DNA of 64,000 nucleotides from Lycorma delicatula (taxonomy: Eukaryota; Arthropoda; Insecta; Hemiptera; Fulgoridae), in the NCBI RefSeq assembly GCF_047948215.1, contig NC_134465.1:17566022-17630021 (forward strand), written 5' to 3'. This document shows positions 1 to 11,103 of the stretch, piece after piece. Every line of letters starts with the position of its first letter. The stretch's first letter is position 1. The notes beneath the pieces are model-generated. The model searched no databases. It was not told where the DNA came from and saw only the letters and a list, made by a program, of their open reading frames with translations. A program made the translations under genes and the position numbers.

Positions 1-860
1 TCACGAACGACAACATACGAATCAAACAATCAAGCTAATTAACGATATGTTTCGGCAACGCTTTAATAAGCCGCCACCACGCCGTAATGTTGGCTTTGGA
101 AAAACGTGTATCTGAATTAGGCAGTGTTAATTAGTGTTCACACTAGTGTTAGGCGGTGTTAAGATAGGCCGCGGAATTGACGAAAGTTAACGCGGTTAGA
201 AACACGTGCTGCTGTTGCGATTTCCATTGAAGAATCCTCGATGAAATCGACTCGTAAACGGTCAGCTGAACTTCGTATACCGCGGACGACAACGCAAGAA
301 GACACGAAAAAGGACTTGAATGTTAGTTCATTTTGTCCGATGTTCATCGATGAACTGTCAGATGCAGACATGAAACGTCGCAGTCCATCCTGCCGGACTT
401 TATTAGACAAATTCCTCGCTGCAGTACACCGTGGAAAAGTGCATTTTACTGACAAATATGCAATCTATCGCAGTTTTCATGCCATTTCATTTTGCCAGTT
501 TTGTTTTCATGCCGATTTTCATTTTGAGCAAAAGAAAATCCTTATTACACGATAGAATCGGAAAGAAATCTACCGCACGTCATGATACGGGCTGGAATGG
601 CAGCTCGGGATTTGTTTGGTCCTTATGTTTATCGACTGGCCGGTGAATGCAGAAACTTATTTAGATATGTTAGAGGCGCGGTTAATACCACAACTTCAAG
701 AGAAGGATCTTATGGAACGAGTACGGTTGTAACAGGATGGAGCACCAACACATTTTATTTATTATTATTTTCACAAGCACGAGTTTCATGAACACAGAGC
801 GGTCCTAGAGGCAGAGCCCCTGTCCGGTTTCCTGCTGCGGTCCCTTGACCGCAGCGGAAA
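1..860 (+). pseudogene. IS630/Tc1-mariner-type transposase remnant (DUF4817/DDE_3 class), cut by window edge
   Basis: A cut-and-paste transposase that has lost its reading frame. Pieces in different frames follow the usual order of insect IS630-like transposases: ELSDADMKRR and RGKVHFTDKYAIYRS (near 345-470), then MIRAGMAARDLFGPY (582-627), then in another frame FIDWPVNAETYLDMLEARL (about 628-690), QDGAPTHF (about 733-756) and an LSGFLLRSLDRSGN tail (about 820-852). The Asp of FTD and the Asp of QDGAP are where the family has catalytic acidic residues; the third is not recognisable. At least two frameshifts and an in-frame stop break it. The N-terminal helix-turn-helix is barely readable upstream of 240. 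The family assignment rests on motif order remembered from insect transposases and was not checked by a search. Confidence 0.72.
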
Positions 861-2170
861 CGCAAGTAACCGCTTTAAAGAATTCATGTAAAATTTTAAA
901 TAAAGTAATTTTTTTAAGTCTAAACCTAATTTTTTGTTATCGATGTATAAATTATATTAACTATGTTAAATTTTTTATATAACGAGGTAATTATTTTAAG
1001 AAGAAAAATTTATAAATTAAAAAAAAAGATAAATTTATTTTATTATCTGAAATACGTAAAAAATACTTTTTATTGATGTTACGAAACAAGTACCAAAGAA
1101 ACTTCAACACAAAAGATTTTGGAAGTTACTGACGCTTTGAATTCGAACGGTAACCAAATGATGGAGATTAATATTATTAAATAATAAAAACATTCAGTCG
1201 ATGGCAGTAAATATTTCTAAAGAGAATTTAAAATAATGATACTAAGTACGAAAGGGGAAATTCTACCGCACAGGATTCGCAGTAAACTTGTTAAAATACC
1301 GCAGAACATAAAATCTAAATGTTGACGAATTAGTGCTAATAACGTATGAAGATGTAAAAATAAGCTTTATCTTTCATTATATGCAGTAAATGAAAATGGC
1401 AACACTGTTTTTTTTTGATTCTCCACTTCATCAAGTAAAAAAAGTCAGGGATGATCTCACGCTGTTTGTATAAAAAATAAATTTGTCTGAATTACGTAAT
1501 CGTACATGTTTACATCTTTTTTTCTACTTATTTGTTATTACCGGTAAAAAAAAATTTAAGACAATATCAGATGTACTTAAACAATTACTATTTTTATAAT
1601 TATTTTCTATGTTCATTAAACAAACATATTTATCGATACAAAAAAAATATATATATTTTTTTCTGTGTTATATTTAATCACATAATTAATGTTATTTAAA
1701 AATGATATCGTTATTTATTTTAAATACAAATAATTATAGCAGGAAAATTTTCGCTGGAAATGTTTTGTACGTTTATTTATTATTGTTTAGTAAACTTTTA
1801 TTTCCTACTAAATGGTTACGTTAGCGAGGAATAATCCACCGTTGCATTCTCTGGATTAATTAAATTTTATTTTTTCCAAAAGCATATATTTTAAAATAAG
1901 TATTATATTAAACAAATATATTATTAAATAAATAACAATTATAACGGCGAGATAATCTAAAAAAAAAATCAATAACGGGTTTCCTAAACCTTCTCGATAC
2001 ATATTTTTGCTTTTACTTTGACTCGTTTGATTTATCTTATTACATTTTGATGAAATTTTAAATTCGTTAATATTGTTAACATATCATTTATAAAAATATC
2101 TTAGTACACGCACCAAATTTGAAAAAAATAAAACTAAATCTAGATCTTAAACTAAATAGAACAAAACTAA
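861..2170. other. AT-rich stretch without a recognisable gene
   Basis: This stretch is strongly AT-rich, with poly-A and poly-T runs and no open frame of useful length on either strand. I see no repeat family shared with the rest of the window. Confidence 0.6.
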
Positions 2171-2179
2171 AACTAAATC

Positions 2180-2340
2180 TCTCTGTCCGGCAGGGCCAAG
2201 GGGAGGACCTTCACCTCCGGATAGCGGTGCGGCCGATCAACCGAGCAAACAAATCACTGAAAAGGTGGTGGATGCTACCACGGTCCTAGCCGGTAGAGGT
2301 GGTAGCGGGTCCACGTCTTGGTAAAGGACGTGGATACACT
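2180..2340. repeat. GC-rich block of unknown origin
   Basis: About 160 bases are sharply richer in G and C than the surroundings, with repeated CGGTAGAGGTGGTAG-like and CACGTCTTGG/GGACGTGG motifs. The composition suggests an inserted retroelement piece, perhaps a LINE untranslated region, but there is no diagnostic motif. It lies about 140 bp before a SINE tail. Confidence 0.35.
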
Positions 2341-2451
2341 CACGTTTCATTACGAGTTTATTACTTAAACTTTTTACTTAAAGTTATTACTTTTTATAGT
2401 TATTTATTTTTATTACTTTTTAAGTTATTACTTAAACTTCTATCGCTTGAG

Positions 2452-2520
2452 GATATGTACATTTAATACATATCATCCTCTGAAGTAATACCTTACGGTG
2501 ATTCCGGAGGCTAAACAAAA
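2452..2520 (+). repeat. SINE 3' tail fragment
   Basis: The sequence from TCATCCTCTGAAGTAATACC through GGAGGCTAAACAAAAC is the 3' tail shared by the two SINE families described below. The tRNA-like head is missing, so this is a 5'-truncated copy. It is followed by unassigned AT-rich DNA to about 3840. Confidence 0.6.
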
Positions 2521-2529
2521 CAAAGTACA

Positions 2530-3840
2530 AGAACTGGGAAAACTAGACCGATAATAAATACCTAAAACTTCCATTGTCTTCCGTTAATTTTTTGTAAAAA
2601 TTACAAGATTAAGATACATCCAAATTTTTGTCGATCAAGACATAAAAATACAAAGAAATCAAAATATACATAAATAATATTAAAATAAAATCTCAAAATT
2701 TTAATAATTTCATAACCGTTAGCCGATAATTAAATATAAATAGATTGTAGATCGTTAAAAACGATTTCACCACTACTATATTTTTGACCTTCAACTGATA
2801 ATTGATTCTTATAATTTAACACCGCATAACAAATAAAAATCTAAGAATAAGTAGAAAGTCATTATATAAAAATAAAAATGTTGTTTCCTTAAATTAAATA
2901 ATATTAAATATTAAAAATAGATAAATAATATTTTTAATTATTAGTAAATTATACGAAGTAATCAACCTTAATATACTAGCAACATGTTCAAATTATAAAT
3001 ATTTTTTCTTACTCTAATAAATTCACAATTTAACATATTTATAAGTAATAATAAACGTCCTGACAATTAGCGATAATACTGGTTTAAACACCACCCGTTA
3101 GAGAAACGCTGCTCAGAGAAATAGTATGGTTTTATAGAAAACTTTTGGTTTTATTTAGGGTCCAAACCGTAAAATCTATGCGACAGAAAAAGTAATATTC
3201 GCATAAATTTAAAAATTATAATTTTAAATGCAACCAGGTGGCAATGTTGAAATTAATATTTCTTTAGGTAGGAATTTGAAGTAAATATTTCCAAGCTGTT
3301 CTTCCCCTTAGACGATTAGTTAATACGGCGCCCGCAAACTGCGCACCAAGTGCTGTATATAAAATTCATTAAAGAGCAGCGCACTAAATTAGGATATTTT
3401 ATAACAAAAAAACTGCGCACTGTTTACCTGAGTTAAATAAATATAATGCAGATATATTGTAATAACACGAAAACATTAATTAAAGATGAACCCAAATTTG
3501 TTTAATATCAAATTATAAGAATACAAATTAAACAAGAAATTAGTCATACTACTACTGTAACATATTTACTTATTTTGTTTTTTAAAAAGTCATTTCGAAG
3601 TCGAATTCTAACAAGCTCATTTATACTTTTTAATGCGATGTAAATATACGTCTGAAATTCTATTTACATAGAATAGAATATATATAATTGATATACATAT
3701 ATATATTACATAAATTATAATATATATTATAAAAAGAATATATATTACATAGAACAGATATTTACAAATTATATAAATACGGGAGAACTTTGTAAAACCT
3801 TCCATTAAGTCGTGAGTAAACGGTCGTACCAGTGCGTTGT
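2530..3840. other. AT-rich stretch, nothing identified
   Basis: No reading frame, RNA gene or shared repeat could be supported. Around 3680-3750 there is a low-complexity (TATA)n-like stretch; the short frame over it on the minus strand encodes only Ile/Tyr runs and is not a gene. Confidence 0.5.
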
Positions 3841-3845
3841 TTTTT

Positions 3846-4345
3846 TACTTCCTTGTACGAAGTAAAGAAAGTATTGTGATAGCGAAAAATTTCGGTTTTC
3901 AGATTTCAACGGAAATATTCATTTTGACCATCCCTGAATCCATTTTGACTAGTTTCGGCGTGACGTATGTTCCTCGCATAACTCAAAAAGGATTAGACGT
4001 AGGATTTTTAAATTTTGGCTTTACGACTGTTGTAACATCGAGTTGTGCATCTTCCCTTTTGATTGCAATCGACTGGACAAAAAATATCAAACAAATCCAA
4101 AATCTGTAAAATCAGGATTTTAGACTTTTTCTTAACTGCAGCTTTCATCGAGAGCTTTTTAACGATATATCATAAGTGATACTTAGTTTCATCGGTTCCA
4201 GAGTTATAGCCAAACAAAATTTTAATTAATAAAATATTTGGATCTTACAAAGGTACATCGGTTCGAATCTGATTTCATTTCCTTTTTTTTTTGTAATTTA
4301 ATTTAAATATATTGATTTATTAATAATTACTAACCCCTCACTGTA
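3846..4345 (+). repeat. R1 interspersed repeat, copy a
   Basis: R1 is a non-coding family that I define from six copies in this window. It starts with ACTTCCTTGTACGAAGTAAA, a palindromic terminus. It continues through a GATTTCAACGGAAATATTC block and a conserved GACTAGTTTCGGCGTGA segment, then a CATCGGTTCGAATCTGATTT segment that fits an RNA polymerase III B box (GGTTCGAATCC-like), then a TTATTAATAATTA region. This copy lacks its far end, where Helitron-like sequence follows. The 90-residue frame across it is not a gene. Confidence 0.6.
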
Positions 4346-4365
4346 AAAGAATTTACAATAAATGA

Positions 4366-4990
4366 TCTATATAAATAAAAATGTAAATGTTCATTTGTTC
4401 AAAATCTTAAATCTCCGAAGGTGCCTTGAAATTTTGACACAACGAACGCAACTCGAACAAGGAGGAAAAAATAAAAGGAAAAAGGGGGAAAATGAAAGGG
4501 AAGGTAACAGGGGAAAAGGGAGAGGTTACATTTTGTAAAGTTCCGTAATGTTCATTTTGTTAATGTTATATCAAACTTTAATAAATCGTGTTCACGATAA
4601 TCTATAAAAATCAGATATTACTAAATTCGGTCAGAACCGCAAGTTTTTATTTTCCTAGCATCTCAGATGTAGAGCTATGCTGCAAGAAGGAAAGTAAGGT
4701 AATCCGACAAAAATTGAATAGATTTTCTTTCATTTCTCGACGTTTCACGATCCAGAGACCCCAAAAAACAACAAAAGTGCGGGTATTGTTCGTAAATGTG
4801 CGTGTGCATGTGCGTGTTTGAAGCGTAATAACGTTTGATCGGATGAACCGATTTTTATGATATTTTGTATAGAGACCCGTGTATATGAGGCAATTTATCG
4901 GTAAACGTTTGGCTTATATATCTCCTAGCGGTGGAATAGATAGTTTTTTGGGGTCAATTTTCTCAAAATTTTGCAAACATAATCCCACTT
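4366..4990 (+). mobile_element. Helitron-like element of a second family, 5' end only
   Basis: The start TCTATATAAATAAAAATG follows a host A, which is the A|TC form of a Helitron 5' end. It resembles the 5' ends of the clearer copies at 20748 and 51642. A purine-rich tract (about 4460-4530, GGAAAAAGGGGGAAAATGAA) mirrors a pyrimidine-rich tract at 52386-52480, next to a CTAG-type 3' end. No 3' end was found here, so the end coordinate is a guess. Confidence 0.35.
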
Positions 4991-5453
4991 TATATTAAGC
5001 ACAGTACATGTGTTCATACTTATCTTACCTTTAAAAAAAACAATTGCCCGTAAATTTTCCCGCTTCTCAAAAAAAAAAAAATTGAAATTGCCATCTTTTT
5101 ATTTATTGCATATTTTTTAACAGAATGTTTTTTTAAGACTTCCTAAGCAAAATAGAAGTGCAAGTTACCCCGAAAAAAATACTTTCGGTCAATTTTTTTT
5201 GTTATACATAGACTTCTTTACGTAAATTTTTCAGAGTCGTATTCTCTAAAAGATTTAATGATAAAATTAATGCGATTATTAGTCATTTAATTAAGTTATT
5301 GTACTTCAAACCTAGAATAACGTGTTTTAGTTACCAAATGTTTTGTGTTTTACGTTGGATAACATGAAAACTACGAGAGATACCTTTTTATTAGATTTTT
5401 CAGGTAAATAAAAATAAAAAAAACCGTCAAGTTTACCCCTTAACGTCTTAAAA

Positions 5454-5487
5454 ATTTCAATCGGATCTAATGAGATCCGATTGAAAT
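5454..5487. repeat. Perfect 15-bp snap-back palindrome
   Basis: ATTTCAATCGGATCT is followed by four bases (AATG) and then its exact reverse complement. It lies in unassigned AT-rich DNA. It is one of several such hairpins in the window. Confidence 0.9.
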
Positions 5488-5724
5488 GTCACAGAGGGAA
5501 CTGAAATCCGGGCGGCAGTTTTTGCTAGCTATAACTTGATAAAAAAGCGTTTTCAGATATATATTTGTATAAACGTTTTTCCTTATTTGAAGCTTTAAAA
5601 TCAGTTATCTCCCTTTCCTTTTATTAAATCACCTTATAAAACAGCTTGATGCCAGTTTCACTTTTCGATTAGAATACAGAATATCTCCCGAATCGGTAGT
5701 CAAAGGAATTAAAATTTTTAAAAG

Positions 5725-6640
5725 CTTCTTCAGTTCATCCTGATCCCCTAGGGGAAGACACCCTCCAAACGTATCCCTGATGGGCTGTACCGGAGATCAT
5801 CTTATAAACCTCGGCATACGAGATCTCTTAGTCCCCTCGGCCTAGGACGCCACCGATGCGAATACCACAAGCGACATTCCCGTCGGGGTAGCGATTACTA
5901 AAAATAACAAAACACATCTCTAGTCTCAAGCAAGACTGAAAACTATAGTCGTCAAAGGGACTGAATCACCTACCGACCCGAAAGATCTCATGCGTCACAA
6001 ACACGCAAACAAAAGTAAACAAAAAACGAAAAAAAACTAATAACAAAACCGATATAACACTAACAAGAAATTGTAACAAAGGAACAAGACCAAACAGCAT
6101 CCTATATTCCCTCCGTAATCCGATCCCTAGCGACATGGTGTAGAAATTCTGCAACCGCTGAGCATTCAGCCCGGTCCTTCCCGTTTTGACTGATGTCAAG
6201 CGTTGCTCCCACGGTATCCAGTCGATAAATTACGGCGGTGCGCTCCAAATCGTATTTGGCGCACACGTACAACACATGGAAGCCATCGTCCTACAACCCA
6301 CACTGTGGGCACAAACCCGAATCCACCAGCCTAACCCAGACGGTCTATACCTGAAGGCCCCGTGACCGGTAAGAATCTGAGTTACGTACTTGTTAGGGAA
6401 AATCCACGAGGTGCCCCGCAAGTTTCTAACGTCTGGGAAGAAATCATGCGTATATCGACCGTCAATAGTTACGGTACTGTAACCGTGTTGCTCGATTTCC
6501 AGAATCTTTTCGGAAGTCAACACACCCGACTTTCTAGCAACATACCACTCCTGTCTCTCAAGAGCTACAATATCAGCCGGTTTCACTCTCGCAATCACCA
6601 AGACCGTCCGGCAATTACCCGTTACCGTCAACAGTAATAG
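5725..6640 (-). pseudogene. 3' part of a non-LTR retrotransposon (R1/Jockey-group-like ORF2 C-terminus and tail)
   Basis: Read on the minus strand, 6631-6230 encodes an open segment with VALERQEWYVARKSGVLT, YVTQILTGHGAFRYR and a downstream Cys-containing stretch (VCAHSVGC...MCCTC). The LxTGHG motif followed by a Cys/His cluster is typical of the region after the RNase H domain in R1-, LOA- and Jockey-group ORF2 proteins. The frame then shifts, and 6199-5966 continues with KDRAECSA- and EFLHHVARDR-like sequence. The stretch 5965-5725 would be the 3' untranslated tail. It ends with a block containing GGGTGTCTTCCCCTAGGGG on the minus strand, which recurs at 6790 and 26490. No reverse-transcriptase core remains, so the copy is strongly 5'-truncated. 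The exact clade cannot be fixed by eye. Confidence 0.6.
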
Positions 6641-6779
6641 TCGTTGGAGCCTAGTAATATATCACTATAACTACGGAATTTCATCCTATTCGCCTAAACA
6701 GGCGCAGCATTCAACATAATTGTTTTGCACACGCCCTTGTACAGGATGCTTAGGGTCCTTTCATTTTCTTTGTTTTTGT

Positions 6780-7000
6780 TCTTTTTTTCCACATCCCGAT
6801 CCCGGGGAAGACACCCACCTTGTAGAGATTCCGGTATCCACACCACCCCCTCCGTTCAGGAGGTCGTCTTCAGACCCTCTAACTGATTATATCTGACAGT
6901 CATCAGGCAGACCTCAGTCGGGATGTCACCAATGCAAATGCTTCGGCAGACATTTACATCAGTAAAAATTATTATCTCAGCCAACGCCTTCGCTTTAGGC
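6780..7000 (-). repeat. LINE-tail-like GC-rich fragment
   Basis: CCCGGGGAAGACACCCACC matches the end block of the retrotransposon tail just upstream (CCTAGGGGAAGACACCCTCC at about 5748). The block 6940-6965 also resembles 5850-5890 of that element (ACCAATGCAAATGC against ACCGATGCGAATACC). It is probably a second truncated 3' end of the same family. Confidence 0.5.
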
Positions 7001-7725
7001 GTCTGTCAGACATCGTCACTCTTCTCTTCGTACAATATCACTCTCTGAACTAGCAAACCGAATCTGCGGAAGCGCGAACTCCGCGACTAGGCAAATTTTA
7101 ATATCGACGCTTGTGACTGTAAATGTCTAAACCGTCGACTAAGTAAAGAGTCGATACAATGCTAGACTCATACCGTTCAAAATGCGTTATCCGTAACAAC
7201 GAAATTCAGACCTAAAAAGAAATATTTTTAAATAAGATATTGAGGAAGGGTAAATGTTATGGTTCAACTAATTTTACTGCTCTTACCGATTATTACACAG
7301 CCGTAAAGCAAAAATTACGATTTTTACTTATTTCAAGACTATTCTGCTGATGAAAAATCCAAGATGTTTAAATAACTTTGAATCCCGTTAAAATAAGAGT
7401 ATCCGTATTTTCTTAATCCTATTTCAGGCTTAGTTATGGATTTTTTAATTTTAAAAAGAATTAGGAGGCTCGGATAGATAGTTTAACCGAGCAGCTACGG
7501 GACCAAAATAGAATCGTTGAGTCGGCTCAAAATCAATTCTCCCAAATAGGAGTTATAGGCTATGTATACTCCGACATCCTTATAATGAAACTACCAGCAT
7601 CAGATCTACACCTACAGAATTCAAAATGAAAAGAAGGGATTAAAGATAAGGAAAATGGATGCGTACTCATTCTGTTCATAATTCTTACGTAGGCAGATCA
7701 AAGTACAGTTCGATCTCGGCGATAA
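7001..7725. other. Stretch without identified genes
   Basis: No coding region, RNA gene or shared repeat is supported here. Composition is mixed, with no long frame. Confidence 0.5.
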
Positions 7726-7738
7726 TTGTTACATCCGC

Positions 7739-7895
7739 CGGCCTCCGTAGCGCGAGCGGTAGCATCTCAGCCTTTTGGCCGAAAGTCTCAGGTTCGAATC
7801 CCGGTCAGACACGGCATTTTCACACACGTTACAAATCATACATCTCTTCCTTTGAAGCAATACCTAACGGTGGTCAGAAGGTTAAACCAAAAAAT
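7739..7895 (+). repeat. SINE family A (tRNA-derived), complete copy with 13-bp target-site duplication
   Basis: A short retroposed element that is copied by the machinery of a partner LINE. The head CTCCGTAGCGCGAGCGGTAG is an RNA polymerase III A box and CAGGTTCGAATCCCGGTC a B box, spaced as in a tRNA. The tail ends TTTGAAGCAATACCTAACGG ... GTTAAACCAAAAAA. It is flanked by perfect copies of TTGTTACATCCGC at 7726-7738 and 7896-7908, which define both borders and show target-primed insertion. Short reading frames across it are incidental. The tRNA fold of the head is imperfect, so this is not a working tRNA gene. Confidence 0.88.
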
Positions 7896-8159
7896 TTGTT
7901 ACATCCGCATTATAGGTCTAACCGCGTTATTTCGAAGATCGAGCTAATATTGTAAAACAATTAAACTATAACCGAATGTTATGGAATAAAATAAAATACT
8001 TATGTACATTTTTGAAGCTGAATTTTATTTTCTCGTTGTGTTTTTTTTTCGAAACGGTAAACTACGGTAATTGTACAGTATTTTAGCCCTTTTACTTACA
8101 GCTTAATTTTTTTTAAATAATGTGTACGTTTGTAATCTGTTCAACTAATGAACAACAAC

Positions 8160-8355
8160 TTCATAGTTCTGACCGTTCCTGAGACGTGTGGTTAATTGAA
8201 CTCCAACCACCAAAGTATACAAGTACCTTTTATTTAATATTAAACTCCGTATAAAAGGAACTTGGTTTTAATAAGATTCGAACTTCCAAACCTTAAAAAA
8301 ATCAGCTATTAAACAACTGATTTATAATGAGTTTACGCTAGACCAGCCCGGTGGG
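8160..8355 (-). repeat. SINE family B, diverged copy
   Basis: On the minus strand the tRNA-like head (CCCACCGGG-type start, here AGCCCACCGGGCTGGTCTAG) is followed by the family B body with GGTTTCAATTAACCACAC-like sequence, here GAGTTCAATTAACCACACG. It is diverged from the better copy at 8463-8732. It lies directly next to the palindrome at 8363. Confidence 0.6.
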
Positions 8356-8362
8356 CTAACCT

Positions 8363-8390
8363 TACAGTCCTGTAAGGTTACAGGACTGTA
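8363..8390. repeat. Perfect 13-bp palindrome
   Basis: TACAGTCCTGTAA, two bases (GG), then its exact reverse complement. It abuts the head of the SINE copy to the left. A third, partial copy of the arm (TTACAGTTCTGTAGTAA) follows at about 8397. Confidence 0.9.
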
Positions 8391-8462
8391 TTGAAGTTAC
8401 AGTTCTGTAGTAACTGATTTGAATTCAAAATACTGTAAAGTCTCTCTCTCTCTCTTTTTTTT

Positions 8463-8732
8463 TGTTCAGCCTCCAAAACCACCGTAAAGTATTATTTCAG
8501 AGGATGAAATGTACGAATGTAAATGAAGTGTAGTCTTGTACATTCTCAGTTCGACCGTTCCTGAGATGTGTGGTTAATTGAAACCCAACCACCAAAGAAC
8601 ACCGGTATCCACGATCTAGTATTCAAACCCGTGTAAAAATATCTGGCTTTACTAGGACTTGAACGCTGTACTTCCAAATCAGCTAATTTGGGAAGACGCG
8701 TTAACCACTAGACCAACCCGGTGGGTAAACAC
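8463..8732 (-). repeat. SINE family B copy
   Basis: Read on the minus strand this starts CCCACCGGGTTGGTCTAGTG (tRNA-like A box) and has GCGTTCAAGTCCTAGTAAAG (B box). It continues through ACTAGATCGTGGATACCGG and AACCACACATCTCAGGAACG to the shared tail with TCATCCTCTGAAATAATACT and GGAGGCTGAAC. The body matches the copies at 24300 and 63188 closely. A CT-microsatellite adjoins its 3' end at 8445. Confidence 0.8.
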
Positions 8733-8838
8733 GACACATCTGAATGTATATAATAACTTAACCCTTAAATTTAAGGCAATTATTTGAAAAGGTAGCTAGT
8801 TATTTTCGTTTGCTTCGAGTAAATTCACAGAGCTAAAT

Positions 8839-9616
8839 GTACAGGGTGTCCAATTTGAAATGCCCTATTTTTATTTAACTATATCTCCCAAAATATTACA
8901 AATATCGACGTGAAATAAAAGTTAAATTAAAGCCTGTCTTATCGTATTATAACAGAAAATCACATCACATTCGCATGCGATCCACCAGTTACACGAAAAA
9001 TAACCAATCGATAGGCGATTTCTTGCCGTGTTCATTGAAACATTTCTGGTGTGATTCCGAACGCTCTCACGCAGCTCCTGAATGTTTGCTACTTTTGTCG
9101 TATACCCTGTCTTTGACATAACCTCAGAAGAAGAAGTCCAGAGGAGTTATGTCTAGCGATCTGGGTGGCCAGGTTATTGAATCATCTCTTTCGATCCGCC
9201 TACCACGAAACGTCTCATCCAGCCTTTCCCTTATCGCAAGGAGCTAGTAAAGGCAGTTACTTTTATACGAATTTGAATACTAGATCGTGGATACCGTCGG
9301 GTTTCAATTAATCACTACACTGTACATTAAAGACTGCACTGCGTTTACACTCATATATATCATCCTCATTCATCCTCTGAAGTAATACTTGAACGGTAAT
9401 TCCCGAAAGCCGAACAGGAAATAGAGCCGTCTATCTGAAGGAGCCAGTATGCGGGAGTCCCACGTCGGTGGAAGAAAATATTAGGAACCTATGCTCAATT
9501 TTTGGGAACGATAACCGCTCACACATGTCAAGATATGAAAATAATTTACAGTCCCTTCAGCGAAGAAGAAGAAGCAGAATAGAAATAGGACTTTAAAATG
9601 GAACACTCTCTATAAA
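8839..9616 (-). pseudogene. IS630-like transposon remnant with degenerate terminal inverted repeats
   Basis: The outer ends match as inverted repeats: GTACAGGGTGTCCAATTTGA near 8839 and, on the opposite strand, a TATAGAGAGTGTTCCATTTT form ending near 9616. On the minus strand, 9175-9115 encodes WPPRSLDITPLDFFF, the last catalytic-Asp region of IS630/Tc1-type transposases, followed by GYVKDRV-like sequence. The frame 9119-8922 covers the degraded C-terminus (VANIQELRESVRNHTRN). A SINE (9241-9413) sits inside the element, and the N-terminal half of the gene is missing. This is a non-functional, internally deleted copy. Confidence 0.6.
9241..9413 (+). repeat. SINE family B, 5'-truncated copy inside the IS630-like remnant
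   Basis: It begins within the body at CTAGTAAAGGCAGTTACTTT and runs through ACTAGATCGTGGATACC to TCATCCTCTGAAGTAATACT and the end CGAACAGGAAAT. The tRNA head is absent. Its position inside the transposon suggests it inserted later. Confidence 0.75.
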
Positions 9617-9619
9617 TGT

Positions 9620-10355
9620 TTTTAATTATTCTTTTCAATTTACTACTAAATACGAATAAGTAGTTGAAATGCGTTTCTATATAACTACTAAAAAGTATAA
9701 ATAAAATTTTTTAATAATTGATAATAGTTTATTTTTGGTGAGAGGGAGGCCTTTTATCCGCGTTATTTTGAATCACGTTATAGCGAGGTCGTACTGTATT
9801 TTTACCGAGATGGATATAGCACATTGCTGGATATGAATTTTGTGTTACCGGCTAAAGTATATATAAATAAAAAATTATTTCTTCGGAAATTAAAGAAATA
9901 GCTAAGAACAGGCATTTTTTAAATATATTTCACACGAGCGTAAATTACAAATATATTAAAAAGCATATAAAAATATAAAAAAGTACTTTTCCTTTCATTT
10001 TTCTTCAGTTTCTACGAAGAAAAATTCCATTATTGAAATGACATAATTTTAATATTAAACTTTTTGGGAATAAACTAAGATTACTCGTAATTTTTAAAAA
10101 TAATTATAAATCGAGTTATCGTTAAAAATATAAACTCGCCAAGCGCTTGTTAATGTTAAATTCTGGTAATTCATCCCTTTTTGTAATTCTCATAGATTCC
10201 AAGAAAGAACAAAAATATCCTTTTGCGTCAATGGGAATGCACAACCGATATTATTATGTAAATATTATTAATTAATTTATACCAGAAAATGCGAGAGACG
10301 TACGTAGTTAATAAAACAACAACATTTAACGTAAATTTTATAATAATAATTATAT
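9620..10355. other. AT-rich stretch, nothing identified
   Basis: No gene, RNA or shared repeat is supported. Confidence 0.5.
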
Positions 10356-10359
10356 CAAT

Positions 10360-10396
10360 ATTTTAATATTCAGGGTGGATACCTGAATATTAAAAT
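10360..10396. repeat. 15-bp snap-back palindrome
   Basis: ATTTTAATATTCAGG, a 7-base loop, then the exact reverse complement. Surroundings are AT-rich and unassigned. Confidence 0.9.
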
Positions 10397-10666
10397 TAAA
10401 TGTAATTTAATTACGTAATTAAATAATAAAACCAGACAATTATGAAGATCTTTTTTACATGAGCAATTTTACGTGCTTTTTCTCGATACAGACTATAAGC
10501 AATACAAATCTTTGAAATAAAAAGTAGTTATGATTAAACGAGGCATTTACCTTCAAGGTTAAATGTAAATGTGTGTGTGTATATATATATATATATATAA
10601 ACACACGATGTTACAAAGTTATGAGCAATATTAAATTACGATACACACTCAGACAAACACTAATAC

Positions 10667-10667
<1 letters not shown>

Positions 10668-10722
<55 letters not shown>
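10668..10722. repeat. (TA)n microsatellite
   Basis: An uninterrupted run of about 27 TA units. A shorter GT/TA run lies at 10569-10599. The frame drawn through it as an Ile/Tyr repeat is not a gene. Confidence 0.95.
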
Positions 10723-10724
<2 letters not shown>

Positions 10725-11103
10725 GAGCAACCTAACACCTTCCTTTCATTTCCGCATTGTATTGAGGAATAAAGTTCTTAATTACATTACTGCTACAATG
10801 CGGTGTATTTAATTTATATATCAACGTCGCTTACATACTTTGTAATCAATATTACTAGCTGTTAAACTAACCATTGTACGGTTAAAGTAAACATTTGCAT
10901 ATAGGTGTTTATTTATAGAAAATGGAATATACAATTCTTAATTCGAATCAACTACTTCCGAATTTTTAAAAAAATTTCATTGAGAAATAAAAATACCTAC
11001 GGGATACTTATTATCGATAAACTACTTCACGAAAAGTATATTATGTATTCGTTAAACAGTTAATTTATAATATTAAAATAATTTAAAGAGAATATATTAT
11101 ACT

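Noticed and set aside
3837..4109. 90-codon frame as a possible small gene
   Set aside because: It falls inside R1, whose other copies have no matching open frame; the translation follows repeat sequence.
10573..10812. 79-codon frame with an Ile/Tyr repeat
   Set aside because: It is the translation of a (TA)n microsatellite.
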